DNA of 64,000 nt from CALCKU01 sp964607445 (GTDB taxonomy: Bacteria > Pseudomonadota > Alphaproteobacteria > Caulobacterales > Maricaulaceae): NCBI GenBank assembly GCA_964607445.1, contig CAZSKN010000004.1, positions 62,001 to 126,000 on the forward strand. The letters are read 5' to 3'. Positions 48,406-57,634 of this stretch are shown here, piece after piece. Made by a program: the position numbers and the translations under genes. Within the stretch, counting starts at the first letter, position 1, and every line of letters begins with the position of its first letter. The notes below the pieces were generated by a model. The model did no database searches, was not told where the DNA came from, and saw nothing but the letters and a program-made list of their open reading frames with translations.

Positions 48406-48436
48406 TTGACCTCAAGTTAACTTGAGGTCGTAAGCT
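48406..48436 (+). promoter_or_regulatory. SoxR box in a 19-bp-spaced MerR-type promoter of the VOC gene
   Basis: The 18-base core CCTCAAGTTAACTTGAGG (48410-48427) is the known SoxR site; the symmetry extends one GA/TC pair each side to 48408-48429. TTGACC (48406-48411) and TAAGCT (48431-48436) flank it with a 19-base spacer, the overlong spacing that MerR-family activators correct by twisting DNA. The promoter fires towards the VOC gene start at 48470 and also overlaps the soxR upstream region. Confidence 0.9.
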
Positions 48437-48469
48437 GTCAACTGTCAAGATTAATTAAGGGAGTTTTTT

Positions 48470-48928
48470 ATGGGATATACCGCGCTTGAACACATAAACA
48501 TCACAGTTTCAGATGCCCGAAAGACAACGCATCAACTCTGTCAAATTTTCGGTTGGACGCAGAGATGGTCAGGGCCAGCTATCCGGGGCGGGTTTAGTTA
48601 TCACATTGGCAATAAAGATTTTTATCTATCCGTTTATCAAACGCCGGATACAGCCCCAGCCTCTTCTCACCCTCATCTAGCGCTTAAAGGACTAAACCAT
48701 ATCGGCATAGTGGTTGACAGTTTAGACATAATAGAAGCCCGCGTGAAAGCGGCCGGGTTTACACCAGAAAACCACGCGGACTATGCGCCAGGTAAGCGGT
48801 TTTATTTCATCGATCATGACGGTATAGAATTTGAAGTCGTTAGTTATGCAACTGATAAAAGTAATTTTCGACGTAAATGGTGGTCATATATGGTAGAGAT
48901 ATCTTTAGCTGTGATCGCACGCAAATAA
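48470..48928 (+). CDS. VOC (glyoxalase/dioxygenase-fold) protein, SoxR target
   Basis: A 152-residue protein with two beta-alpha-beta-beta-beta modules: LEHINITVSDARKTTHQLCQIFGW at the start and LNHIGIVVDSLDIIEARVKAAGF in the second half, ending IDHDGIEFEVVSY. Putative metal ligands are His9, His in LNHIGI and Glu in GIEFEVV. Relatives detoxify or bind antibiotics, quinones or methylglyoxal. AAGGGAG precedes the ATG by about 6 bases. The SoxR promoter upstream points to a role against redox-cycling compounds. Confidence 0.88.
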   Translation: MGYTALEHINITVSDARKTTHQLCQIFGWTQRWSGPAIRGGFSYHIGNKDFYLSVYQTPDTAPASSHPHLALKGLNHIGIVVDSLDIIEARVKAAGFTPENHADYAPGKRFYFIDHDGIEFEVVSYATDKSNFRRKWWSYMVEISLAVIARK

Positions 48929-48943
48929 ACCGTAATCATAAAA

Positions 48944-49267
48944 TTAAAACGGCAAATTTAAGCCCGGCGGCATAGGAATATCCCCCATGGCCGATTTCAT
49001 AGTCTCTGCCTGCTTTTCATCCAATTTAACTTTGGCATCCTGATAAGCTGCGACAATCAGGTCTTCAACGATTTCAACATCTTCTCCACTGAGTAAACTT
49101 GGGTCTATCTTTACGGATTTCATATTACCACCGCCAGCCAGAATAACGGTTACAAGACCTCCCCCTGAGCGACCTTCCGAGACGAGATCGGCGACCTCAG
49201 CCTGTGCCGCTTCCATTTTAGCCTGCATTTGCTTGGCCTGTTTCATTAAGCCCATGAGATCTTTCAT
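48944..49267 (-). CDS. Nucleoid-associated protein, YbaB/EbfC family
   Basis: A 107-residue protein of the YbaB family: MKDLMGLMKQAKQMQAKMEAAQ coiled region, then VLAGGGNMKSVKIDPSLL and the helix VEIVEDLIVAAYQDAKVK. It binds DNA in a dimeric form. Its ATG overlaps the dnaX stop (TAATG), a conserved dnaX-ybaB coupling. Confidence 0.95.
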   Translation of the reverse strand: MKDLMGLMKQAKQMQAKMEAAQAEVADLVSEGRSGGGLVTVILAGGGNMKSVKIDPSLLSGEDVEIVEDLIVAAYQDAKVKLDEKQAETMKSAMGDIPMPPGLNLPF

Positions 49268-51189
49268 TATGTATCCTCATCTTCTGATGCGAGTGACGAT
49301 CCAAAATCAGCCGAGATAATATTGCTGGCTCCCGCATGAGTATCTGACATGGGGGCTGACTGTAAAATGTCAATAAGTTTAGCTCCGGCGAGTAAAGGGT
49401 GGGAAAAGGCCGGATGGGCTTTGTCTTTTGCCTCTTGTTCCGATTTTTCACGAGCCGCGCGTTCATTTAGGGTTTCGCCTCCGCCTGACGTTTCCGGCGA
49501 AACAATCCATAATTCTCCAGTCAATTCTTTAAGACCTGAAACGATTTTACCTGTAAGAGATACTGGCGCACCCTCGACAGGTTCGAATGTCACCGCACCG
49601 GGTTTAAACCGAATAGGTCTGACATAACGCCGAAGATCGGACGCCAGTTGAATTTGGCTTTTAGGTAAGGCGGCCACAAATTCCTCGAAAGAATTCAAAA
49701 CAAGTCTATGCACGGGTGTCGCCACCCTATCCGGTATTGATGTCACCTCGTGTTCAACACCCAAGAGTGTTTGATCTGCGTGTATAAAGCCTGGTGAGGA
49801 ATAATCATCTGGGGTCATTTTAGCCGAAACGCTAGCATGCTTTGAGGCGAAGCTCGATTGACTGCTTAGCGGCGTATGAGCGGCATCAGATGTTACAGGT
49901 TCTAAAGACGATTTAAGTTTTTGAGTGCTTGACGCCGCAGATTGCGGTGAAATCTGCGGCGCGCTAAAATTTCCAGCCCCGCCTTCATGTGGGCTGCCCC
50001 CAGCTGCGTCCTGTGTTCTGATTTCAGATATCAGCTTTGCCACGAGTTCTGGTGGAGGCATCGCTCCGGCTACCGCTATCTTAAGCAATGCCATTTCCGC
50101 GGCGGCAAGCGGTACAGGTGCAAGGCGCACGTCATTATATGCCTTTAAAAGCATTTGCCAGATACGGGTTAATTCACCCAATGTCAGCTTTGCAGCCAAG
50201 GCTTGAACACGTATTATCTGGTCAGGCGCCAAGTCCAATATACCGTCATCACCAAGTGTTTGCGCCCGGCTCACCGTGTGACAAATATCTAGCAAATCGC
50301 GCATAATGATCGCCGGGTCAGCGCCATCATCATATTGCGAGCGAATATCATGCAAGGCGGCGCCAGCGTCACCCGTTGCTGCCTTTTCAAACAAATCCAA
50401 TACGCGCACGCGATCAGCCAGACCCAACATATTGCGGACTTGTTCACCAGAAACCTCAGTGCCATCTAAGCCAGACTGCACAATAGCTTGATCAAGCAAT
50501 GACAGGCTGTCACGCACAGAGCCTTCAGCCGCACGCGCGATCAGGGCCAACCCGTCATCCGAGACCTTCACATTTTCTTTTCCGCAAATAGCCTTTAAAT
50601 GCAATTGCAAATCGCGCGCCTCAACACGGCGCAGGTCAAACCTTTGGCAGCGTGACAAAACCGTAATAGGCACTTTACGTATTTCTGTCGTTGCAAAAAT
50701 AAATTTTGCATGATCCGGAGGTTCTTCTAAGGTTTTAAGCAAGGCATTAAATGCACCTGTCGATAACATATGCACTTCATCAATTATATAAACCTTGTAG
50801 CGTGCCTCAACAGGCGCATACCTCACACCGTCAAGCATTTCGCGCATATTATCGACGCCTGTCCGCGACGCAGCGTCCATTTCCAAGACATCCATATGCG
50901 ACGATGCCATTATGCGTTCGCAATGCACGCCAGGACTACCCAGCGCAACAGACGGCGTATCAATCTCCTTGATTTGATAATTTAAAGCCCGTGCTAAAAG
51001 CCGTGCCGTGGTTGTCTTACCTATGCCCCGCACCCCCGTCAGCATGAAGGCATGCGCCACGCGGCCCGCACGAAACGCATTGGTTAAGGTCGTCACCATG
51101 GCTTCTTGACCTATCATATCTTCAAAGGTGCTCGGCCGGTATTTCCGTGCCAAGACCTGATAATGGTCGGTTGTCGAAGACTCATCCAT
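49267..51189 (-). CDS. dnaX: DNA polymerase III subunits gamma and tau
   Basis: A 640-residue clamp-loader subunit. The AAA+ module shows Walker A GVRGIGKTTTA and Walker B VYIIDEVHMLS, sensor 1 KFIFATTEI and the arginine-finger SRC motif (VLSRCQRFDL). The usual zinc-binding cluster is reduced to a single cysteine (GVHCERI), a pattern I recall from other alphaproteobacteria. After domain III (about 375) a disordered Ser/Pro/Ala-rich stretch leads to a C-terminal tau-like domain (VHRLVLNSFEEFVAALPKSQ). No gamma-specific frameshift site was identified. Confidence 0.95.
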   Translation of the reverse strand: MDESSTTDHYQVLARKYRPSTFEDMIGQEAMVTTLTNAFRAGRVAHAFMLTGVRGIGKTTTARLLARALNYQIKEIDTPSVALGSPGVHCERIMASSHMDVLEMDAASRTGVDNMREMLDGVRYAPVEARYKVYIIDEVHMLSTGAFNALLKTLEEPPDHAKFIFATTEIRKVPITVLSRCQRFDLRRVEARDLQLHLKAICGKENVKVSDDGLALIARAAEGSVRDSLSLLDQAIVQSGLDGTEVSGEQVRNMLGLADRVRVLDLFEKAATGDAGAALHDIRSQYDDGADPAIIMRDLLDICHTVSRAQTLGDDGILDLAPDQIIRVQALAAKLTLGELTRIWQMLLKAYNDVRLAPVPLAAAEMALLKIAVAGAMPPPELVAKLISEIRTQDAAGGSPHEGGAGNFSAPQISPQSAASSTQKLKSSLEPVTSDAAHTPLSSQSSFASKHASVSAKMTPDDYSSPGFIHADQTLLGVEHEVTSIPDRVATPVHRLVLNSFEEFVAALPKSQIQLASDLRRYVRPIRFKPGAVTFEPVEGAPVSLTGKIVSGLKELTGELWIVSPETSGGGETLNERAAREKSEQEAKDKAHPAFSHPLLAGAKLIDILQSAPMSDTHAGASNIISADFGSSLASEDEDT

Positions 51190-51299
51190 GGACTGTGTAT
51201 AAAGAGCGCGACGAACCTATGAAAGTACCCAGATGAAAGAAATAGTGGAAAGAAAAGAAAGAATAATGGCTCGCGTGATCTGCCGTATAATTTTTCCGT

Positions 51300-52052
51300 C
51301 TAGACCTGCCCCTTGTCTGTCCCCATGACCCGATCCCAAAACCTGAAGTAAAGCCCGTAATTTCCAGAAAACTTCGTGTGGTGTAAATTATGATGCGCTG
51401 CGGTAATCATAATCTTCCCGAACCGCCCTTTGACCCAAGTTTCCGGATAGATTTCCCATCCCGCATGATTAAAGACAGCATTGATCGTCATGAGCATCAG
51501 CAAGACTAAAGCTGCACCAACATGTAACGGTATAAACAAGGCCAAAACAGGCAATAGCCACGCCGAAATAAGCGCCTCTAACGGATCAAAAGAGAAACTC
51601 GCCCATGGCGTGGGCTGGACAGATTTATGATGGCCGGCATGCGTAAGCCCAAACAAAGACTTGTGGTGCATAATACGATGAGTCCAGTAAAAATATGTAT
51701 CTTGAATACATAAAAACATCAAGCTGCTAAACAGAAGATACGCCCATTCCAACCCGCCCGTCACGGCGCCATCGTAAAGGGCTGTGCCGCCGGCTTTCCA
51801 CATTTCGACAACAATCGCGGCCGGAGCAGCATAAATGAAGGCCGATAATGTCGAGAGCCATATTTCGTGGAGAATAGTTTTCCGCGTAGGTTCCCGGCGC
51901 GACAGACGACGCGCATTCACCTTTTCGGCTGGGCGCTGCCATAATGCCCAATGAATAGGCCAGACAATTAAAAAATATCGAGAAATTATAATCGCGACAA
52001 AGGCGAGATATGTCACCGCTGTTTGCGCTAATGGAATGGGCCAACCTTGCAT
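51300..52052 (-). CDS. Sterol desaturase / fatty-acid hydroxylase family protein
   Basis: A 250-residue integral membrane di-iron enzyme. Histidine motifs typical of the family: HRIMHHKS (about 125-132), HAGHHKSVQP (about 137-146) and HHNLHHT near 224-230, with about four membrane segments. Members hydroxylate or desaturate sterols, carotenoids or lipids; substrate unknown. It follows the RTX protease gene end by 92 bases and reads in the same direction. Confidence 0.9.
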   Translation of the reverse strand: MQGWPIPLAQTAVTYLAFVAIIISRYFLIVWPIHWALWQRPAEKVNARRLSRREPTRKTILHEIWLSTLSAFIYAAPAAIVVEMWKAGGTALYDGAVTGGLEWAYLLFSSLMFLCIQDTYFYWTHRIMHHKSLFGLTHAGHHKSVQPTPWASFSFDPLEALISAWLLPVLALFIPLHVGAALVLLMLMTINAVFNHAGWEIYPETWVKGRFGKIMITAAHHNLHHTKFSGNYGLYFRFWDRVMGTDKGQV

Positions 52053-52143
52053 AGTTGTAGATGACCAAATTCTGCGTCCAAGGCCAAGCTTTTTATTGCC
52101 GGCAAGCTATTCATTTTCGTCGCAGACCCTCAAAATCGATACA

Positions 52144-54549
52144 TTATACCATAGTGTCAAATACAAAATCGTTTTCATTCAACTCAGACAATTCCACCCC
52201 TTGCAAAGTCACGCTATTGTCACCTGCCTGTATAACAACAGAATTTCCAAGTTGCGTTGCCGATGCCAAAACATCTGCTGCATCGGTAAAGTCAGAGAGG
52301 TTCGAGAAATCCAGACGATCCTGACCTGCTTCGAAATCGCGGATAATGTCATCACCAAATCCATCAGAGAAGATAAATTGATCTGCCCCGCTGCCGCCGG
52401 TTAAAATATCGTCACCACCGCGACCTTCCAATATGTCATCACCGCCATAACTGCGTAAATCATTAACCCCGTCAGTGCCGCGTAAAATATCAGCACCCTG
52501 CCCTGAACCCGAGGCACTTTCAAAACCGGATATAATGTCATCTTCGGCCAAGCCGCCGCTGGCCGTATTCAAGGCAAGGTCCAGTGAAACACCGCCGTGA
52601 CTATCAAAATAGGAAATATAATCATCGCCGTCCCCCCCGAAAAATTCGTTAGAGCCTGTACCCACCCGGACATAATCATCACCGTCTCCCAATGTGACAA
52701 GATCATTTCCAGCGCCGTCAAAAATACGGTCATTGCCGCGCCCGCCATACAAAACATCATCGCCGTCACGCCCACTAAGCAAGTCATCGCCGCCGCCGCC
52801 TTGTAAAACGTTCGCGCCGTTTGTACCGTAAATCACATCCACACCCGTATCTGACCCTATGACACTTTCGAAGTTTCTGATCTCGTCATTTGTCGCCCAA
52901 GACCCATCAATAGTGTTCGCCGCCAAGTCAACGACAATACCGCCGGCACTGTCATGATAAGAAATAAGATCTTGGCCCTCACCACCGTCATAGCTATCCT
53001 GACCGCCTCCGACATTGAGATGGTCATCACCCTCTCCGAGATTAATGACGTCCGCGCCTAGGCCGTCAAAAACAATATCATTCCCGCCCCCCGCATTGAC
53101 AACATCATCGCCAAGGCCTGCGGCTAATAAATTATCTCCGTCATTGCCCGTGATATGATCATTTCCAGCAGCACCCCCAGCGCGTTCAATCTGTGTCCCG
53201 GCGGCAATTGTAAACCCTCCGAACACACCGGCAGAAGATGATACAGATCCACCGCCACCCTCTTCCAATCGTAATGTCGCAGCATTTAAATTGATAATGT
53301 CATCTCCGGCAGTACCTACAATCGCATCATCCCCGCTCGTATCATAAATGGTTTCATATGCCGTACCGCTCGTGTTTTCAGCCGATAACCTGTAAATCGT
53401 CGTGCCTGCATTCGTGGTTTCGCGCGCACCGTAAATCTGCTGCAACAAGGCAATATCAAGCGGGGCTAATGTAGCTTGATATCCATAAGCCTCAGAATTT
53501 GAGACACCATCCTCCCCACTGGCATATCCATCTACAAAAGACTGGATGGTAAACACAGATTGATTAAGATCGAAATCTCCAAGATTAAGAACGGTTTCGC
53601 CGTTGAGGCCCGTGGTCAGTTCTCCGCCCAATTCAAGGCCCGAGAGGAGTGTTGACTCTCCGCCCCTATCGTGCGGATGAGCCAGACCCAAACCATGGGA
53701 AATTTCATGAACCAATGTAACATATCCAAATCCACCGCGCTCTAACCCGCCGCCATCACTTATACCGCCTTCGTCCCAACCCCGACCAGACCGGTTAAAA
53801 ACGCCTGTTCCAGCATGCTCTCCAAATTCGGGCGGGAAGAAAAATCCGAAATTTCCCGGATCCGAAGTATTGTCTTCAACGATAAAGCGAAAATCGGCAG
53901 CCTCAGCATTATCAACGCGTACAAAGTCTACATCAAGAACATCGGATATTTCTTCCAATACTAATAAAGCTTGTTCAATTTCATACTCTGTCCATGACAG
54001 CGCATCGATGACGCGTCCAAATGTATCTAAAACCCCCAATTGCTCTGTTTGAAAGAAAACATTTATTATTGTCGTTTCACCATCATCCGCCGCAAGATCC
54101 GCGCCCCAATTAATTGAATTCAACAATATTTGCGATTGGGTTCTTTGCGCCGATATAGTGTAATCCCCAAGGCTATTGTCACCAAATGCGCGAGCCGAGA
54201 TATAATAAGTACCGCTTTCACTCGCCGTAAAACTTAGAGCAGAATCCCGTTGGCTGTTTAAAACAACATCGTCATTTTGTGCGATAAGGCGGCCCGTATT
54301 GTCATATAGGCGTAAAAACGGATCCTCTAATGCGGCGTCCCCCGTGCCGTTCAGTGAAATCTCAAAAGTCTCCCCTAATTCTATATCAATTGCGACCCAG
54401 TCATCATCGCCAAAGGTTTCAAGGGAACCCGATAATGTCAGATTCCCGATTGATAGAGAAGCGGTCGTCGAAATGTCACCAGAAAAATCATCTTGCGGAG
54501 CCGATGTATTCTGAGCCTGAAGCCCATCCGAAAGTTTAAAAACTTGCAT
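52144..54549 (-). CDS. RTX calcium-binding metalloprotease (serralysin-like) with a PPC domain
   Basis: An 801-residue secreted metalloprotease. A pre-peptidase C-terminal (PPC) domain is at about 30-135 (GDISTTASLSIGNL to YTISAQ). The metzincin zinc site HEISHGLGLAH is at 281-291. A serralysin C-terminal calcium-binding region and many RTX nonapeptides (GGxGxD type) fill about 455-750. There is no N-terminal signal peptide, and the C-terminus is acidic and aliphatic, as expected of a type I secretion substrate; the exporter genes are not in the window. The PPC domain is at the N-terminus here rather than the usual C-terminal place. Confidence 0.93.
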   Translation of the reverse strand: MQVFKLSDGLQAQNTSAPQDDFSGDISTTASLSIGNLTLSGSLETFGDDDWVAIDIELGETFEISLNGTGDAALEDPFLRLYDNTGRLIAQNDDVVLNSQRDSALSFTASESGTYYISARAFGDNSLGDYTISAQRTQSQILLNSINWGADLAADDGETTIINVFFQTEQLGVLDTFGRVIDALSWTEYEIEQALLVLEEISDVLDVDFVRVDNAEAADFRFIVEDNTSDPGNFGFFFPPEFGEHAGTGVFNRSGRGWDEGGISDGGGLERGGFGYVTLVHEISHGLGLAHPHDRGGESTLLSGLELGGELTTGLNGETVLNLGDFDLNQSVFTIQSFVDGYASGEDGVSNSEAYGYQATLAPLDIALLQQIYGARETTNAGTTIYRLSAENTSGTAYETIYDTSGDDAIVGTAGDDIINLNAATLRLEEGGGGSVSSSAGVFGGFTIAAGTQIERAGGAAGNDHITGNDGDNLLAAGLGDDVVNAGGGNDIVFDGLGADVINLGEGDDHLNVGGGQDSYDGGEGQDLISYHDSAGGIVVDLAANTIDGSWATNDEIRNFESVIGSDTGVDVIYGTNGANVLQGGGGDDLLSGRDGDDVLYGGRGNDRIFDGAGNDLVTLGDGDDYVRVGTGSNEFFGGDGDDYISYFDSHGGVSLDLALNTASGGLAEDDIISGFESASGSGQGADILRGTDGVNDLRSYGGDDILEGRGGDDILTGGSGADQFIFSDGFGDDIIRDFEAGQDRLDFSNLSDFTDAADVLASATQLGNSVVIQAGDNSVTLQGVELSELNENDFVFDTMV

Positions 54550-55039
54550 GCTCTCGATCCCGTTAAATAATTCACTTCGCTGAGCGAAACTGTCTGTGAT
54601 TTACTTTGGGACAAAAATGCAGAATCCATGCCAGCGATACGGACACATTGAGCACGCGAGGAGAATAGGAAATTGGGAGGCTGTTTTTGTGTAAAAATAA
54701 CAAATGGGTTTAGTCAATGTAAACTCGTCGGCATGGAGTTATATCACGGTTTCCCCGGCCATTTGCAGCGCTATCGGGATTTAAAAATATGCTTATTTCG
54801 CGAGAGGATTTTATCAGAAGGTATTATCGTGCATAAAAGCATCCGGGTTTTACAAACAAGTGCTGTAACAATAACCGTCTGTGCATAATTGATTTTAGAG
54901 ATCACCCATTTCGCAAGTGATAGCTGGCAAACACCATTATCGCCAGGGTCAAGCGGTCTTGGCTTTCGACAAAATATACGGGTCTAAAGAGGTGCCTGCG
55001 TACTCTGGGTCCACAATAGCGCCCTGGCTGCACAGCCGT
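54550..55039. promoter_or_regulatory. Upstream region of the RTX protease gene, with a 13-bp palindrome
   Basis: About 490 bases without a convincing gene. TTCGCT-G-AGCGAA (54576-54588) is a perfect palindrome 27 bases before the protease start, a possible operator. A 71-codon frame on the plus strand at 54673-54888 lacks a convincing ribosome-binding site and residue pattern. The promoter of the protease gene should lie here. Confidence 0.35.
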
Positions 55040-55456
55040 CTAATCTGAACGTCTGATTCCGAACTCAACAAAGGGATGATCGGAACACCCGTTTTTTTCA
55101 TGGTTAAACGCCAGCCCCATTTGCAAACTTTGCCCAATACGCTGGGCCATCTCATGAATAGCTTTAGCTTGATCAGGTTTCAAATCACGGATAGCCGTGT
55201 TTTGAAATAGTAATAACCAATGCGTAAAGTGGGCCGGTGTTAATCCTTTGACCGCCAAATGTTTTTGCAAAGGGTTTCCTTTATAACGGCCTGTTTTAAG
55301 AAAAATACTACACCAGAATTCCGTTATATGTGCCATGTGACGTGGCCACTCATCCTCGGCAATTTTTGTTGCAAAGATCGGCGCTAACACCGCATCTCTA
55401 CGAACCTCATCGTAAAAGGCGTAGACCAGTTTACGGATATCGTCTTTTTCAAACAC
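55040..55456 (-). CDS. Group III truncated haemoglobin
   Basis: A 138-residue 2-on-2 globin. Residues VYAFYDEVRRDAVLAPIF, HMAHITEFWCSIFLKTGRYKGNP and LTPAHFTHWLLLFQNT match group III, with a proximal His in the F region (AHFTHW). Such proteins bind oxygen, NO or cyanide. It starts with GTG at 55456, nine bases after the stop of a small membrane protein gene that begins at 55637, so the two form an operon. Confidence 0.92.
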   Translation of the reverse strand: MFEKDDIRKLVYAFYDEVRRDAVLAPIFATKIAEDEWPRHMAHITEFWCSIFLKTGRYKGNPLQKHLAVKGLTPAHFTHWLLLFQNTAIRDLKPDQAKAIHEMAQRIGQSLQMGLAFNHEKNGCSDHPFVEFGIRRSD

Positions 55457-55466
55457 GAACCGCCTG

Positions 55467-55637
55467 TTAGTTAAACATGAATGGAAGCGCGACCATCACA
55501 GCTATAAACCCCCAAAATATCATATTAATGAGAGATCGAAAAACACCCCCATCATTTTCTATCGAAATCCCTAACAATGACAAAATAATGGTACCGGGCA
55601 AGAGAAATAAGGCGGTCAACATTTTTAGAAGTTTCAT
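55467..55637 (-). CDS. Small membrane protein upstream of the truncated haemoglobin
   Basis: A 56-residue frame, MKLLKMLTALFLLPGTIILS at the start and a second hydrophobic part (MIFWGFIAVMVALPFMF) at the end, hence two membrane segments with the short loop ENDGGVFRS between. AAGGA lies 6 bases before the ATG at 55637. Its TAA is nine bases before the GTG of the haemoglobin gene. I know of no named family. Confidence 0.7.
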   Translation of the reverse strand: MKLLKMLTALFLLPGTIILSLLGISIENDGGVFRSLINMIFWGFIAVMVALPFMFN

Positions 55638-55924
55638 GACGCGTCCTTAATGAAATATATGAATGAGGTCATTTATAAACAGCTTTATCAAACCGTCAAA
55701 CCCTAGGGTTTCCCTATACGACAACAATACGGTGAATGTAACGACCTTAACCTACTACACATTAGCAAACTTAATTTACCTTGTCGTGCGTAAAGATAAG
55801 AACGCGACAAGGAAGACAAATGCTATGGGTTAGGTATCGTATTCTATCATATCGTCAAAGCCCCGCAATGGTTAGCACGGAGCCGTCTTGAACCCAGCAG
55901 TATCAGGAATTTAACTTGAGTGCG

Positions 55925-56001
55925 TGGTAGGGGGAGAGAGACTTGAACTCCCGACCAACCCGTTATGAGCGGGTGGCTCTAACCAACTGAGCTATCCCCC
56001 C
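55925..56001 (-). tRNA. tRNA with CAU anticodon (Ile2 or elongator Met)
   Basis: A full 77-nt cloverleaf with encoded CCA: acceptor stem GGGGGGA with TCCCCCT, D stem GCTC/GAGC, anticodon stem ACCCG/CGGGT with loop CTCATAA, T stem GGGAG/CTCTC with loop TTCAAGT. The CAU anticodon and the TTGGTCG variable part fit a lysidine-modified tRNA-Ile2, but elongator tRNA-Met cannot be ruled out. There is a G-U pair at position 1-72. Confidence 0.93.
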
Positions 56002-56060
56002 ACTGGTTCGAGGCGGTGTATAACGCGTCATTCTCGATTGGCAAAGCCGAAATTGTAAAT

Positions 56061-57634
56061 TTATCGCATAACAAGCTGGACAAATTCACATAGCCTTGCA
56101 CGGGTTTCACGCGGATCGATTATATCTTCAATCAAGAATTTTTCAGCCGTACGAAACGGTGAGGTCACATTTTTCAATCTGGCTTTAATTTTAGCCAGTT
56201 CTTGTTCCGGTTTTCTTGCCTTTTCCAGCTCTGGTTTATAAGCGACTTCCACACCACCTTCAATCGGTAATGACCCCCAATCCCCGCTCGGCCAAGCGGC
56301 GCGGTATTGAAACCGTGTATGATTGGCCATGGCGGCCCCGCCACACCATAGGCTTTGCGAATGATAATTGTCGCCCAAGGTATATTGGCTTTATAAACAC
56401 GGGTCATAGCTTCGACACCGCGTCGTATAGTGGCGGCTTTTTCCGCCGCTAAGCCGATATCAAATCCCGGATTATCAACAAGGTGAATAACCGGCATGTT
56501 GAATTTCTCTGCCAATTCGATAAAGCGCCCGGCTTTCTCTGATCCATCTGCTGTCCAAGATCCGGCCATGAATGTCGGATCCGACGCCAGTACGGCTACA
56601 GGCCAGCCGTCAAATCTGGCAAATGCCGTAATCACGCCGCGTCCCCAACGCCGTCCCATTTCAAATACCTTACCGTTATCTGCAACGGCCTCTATTATAC
56701 GGCGCATATTATAAGCTTGACCCTTATCCCGCGGAACCATTCGGATCAAACTGTCCTCAGCCCGATCAACGGGATCAGAATTTGCGAGCCGTTCTAAATT
56801 AGCGCCCATATAATCTGGCAAATAAGACAAAAAAGTCCGGGTCATTGCAAATGCCTCGACCTCGGTAGCCGCTTCATCGTCAATCACACCATTACGAGTA
56901 TGTATTTCTGAGCCGCCTAGACTTTCCTTGTCTTGGGTTTCTCCCAATGCCGCTACAATTGCGGGCCCGGCTGTAAATAATTGTGACAGCCCTTTGACCA
57001 TAATACTATAATGGCTAGCGACGACCCGGGCGGCGCCAAGTCCGGCAGTCGGCCCCAGCGCCAATCCCACGACGGGAACCGTTTCAAGGTTTTTAACAAT
57101 ATGTTCCCAACCCGGCACCTCTGGCACATAGGTGAACCCCATATCTTCGAGCATTTTCACAGACCCGCCGCCGCCCGTCCCATCAATCATACGGATTAGC
57201 GGCAGTCGCAATTCATGCGCCATCTTTTCAGCCATAACAAATTTTCGGTAGATCGCAGCATCCGAGGCCCCGCCCCTTACGGTAAAGTCATCGGTGCTAA
57301 CAACAACAGGTCGATCTGAAATATCACCGCGACCAAAAATAAAATTTGACGGTATAAACCCGTTTAATATGCCAGACGGGTTATACTGGGCTGAACCGGC
57401 TATCTTCCCGATTTCGCGAAACGACCCTGTATCCAAGAGGCCCTCAATCCGTTCTCGCGCATTCAATTTTCCACGCTCTTTTTGACGGGCCAGTTTTACC
57501 TCCCCGCCCATCTGGTCTGCCAATTGCTCACGTGCCCGTAAATGCTTAATGTCAAGACTCCAATCTGTCGCTTCAGATTGTGTTTCAACCGAGGATATCG
57601 TGTCTTTTCCAGGCGGTTTTTTACGTGACGTCAT
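56061..57634 (-). pseudogene. Acyl-CoA carboxylase carboxyltransferase subunit (PccB-like), frameshifted
   Basis: A biotin-dependent carboxyltransferase of about 524 residues once joined. From ATG 57634 the frame runs through the N-terminal and most of the C-terminal ClpP/crotonase domains (REQLADQMGGEVKLARQKERGK, TDDFTVRGGASDAAIYRK, DNPGFDIGLAAEKAATIRRG, RKAYGVAG) and then goes out of frame. The rest (MANHTRFQYRAAWPSGDWGSL to the end) continues in another frame from about 56338 to 56061. The break is a CCCC run on the plus strand (56336-56339) where one more base would restore the reading frame. This looks like a homopolymer sequencing error, but a real mutation cannot be excluded. Members carboxylate propionyl-CoA or similar; the biotinylated subunit is not in the window. 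Confidence 0.85.

Noticed and set aside
51190..51299. SRP RNA gene upstream of dnaX
   Set aside because: ffs is near dnaX in some bacteria, but no GGAA/GNAR tetraloop hairpin pattern was seen in these 110 bases.
54673..54888. 71-codon plus-strand frame between the protease and globin genes
   Set aside because: No credible ribosome-binding site and an irregular, cysteine-rich composition.
54949..55155. 68-codon frame overlapping the end of the truncated haemoglobin gene
   Set aside because: It lies mostly inside the globin gene in another frame and has no support of its own.
56061..56378. Separate 105-residue gene at the end of the carboxylase
   Set aside because: The residues from MANHTRFQYR onward are the carboxylase C-terminus in another frame, so it is part of one broken gene.
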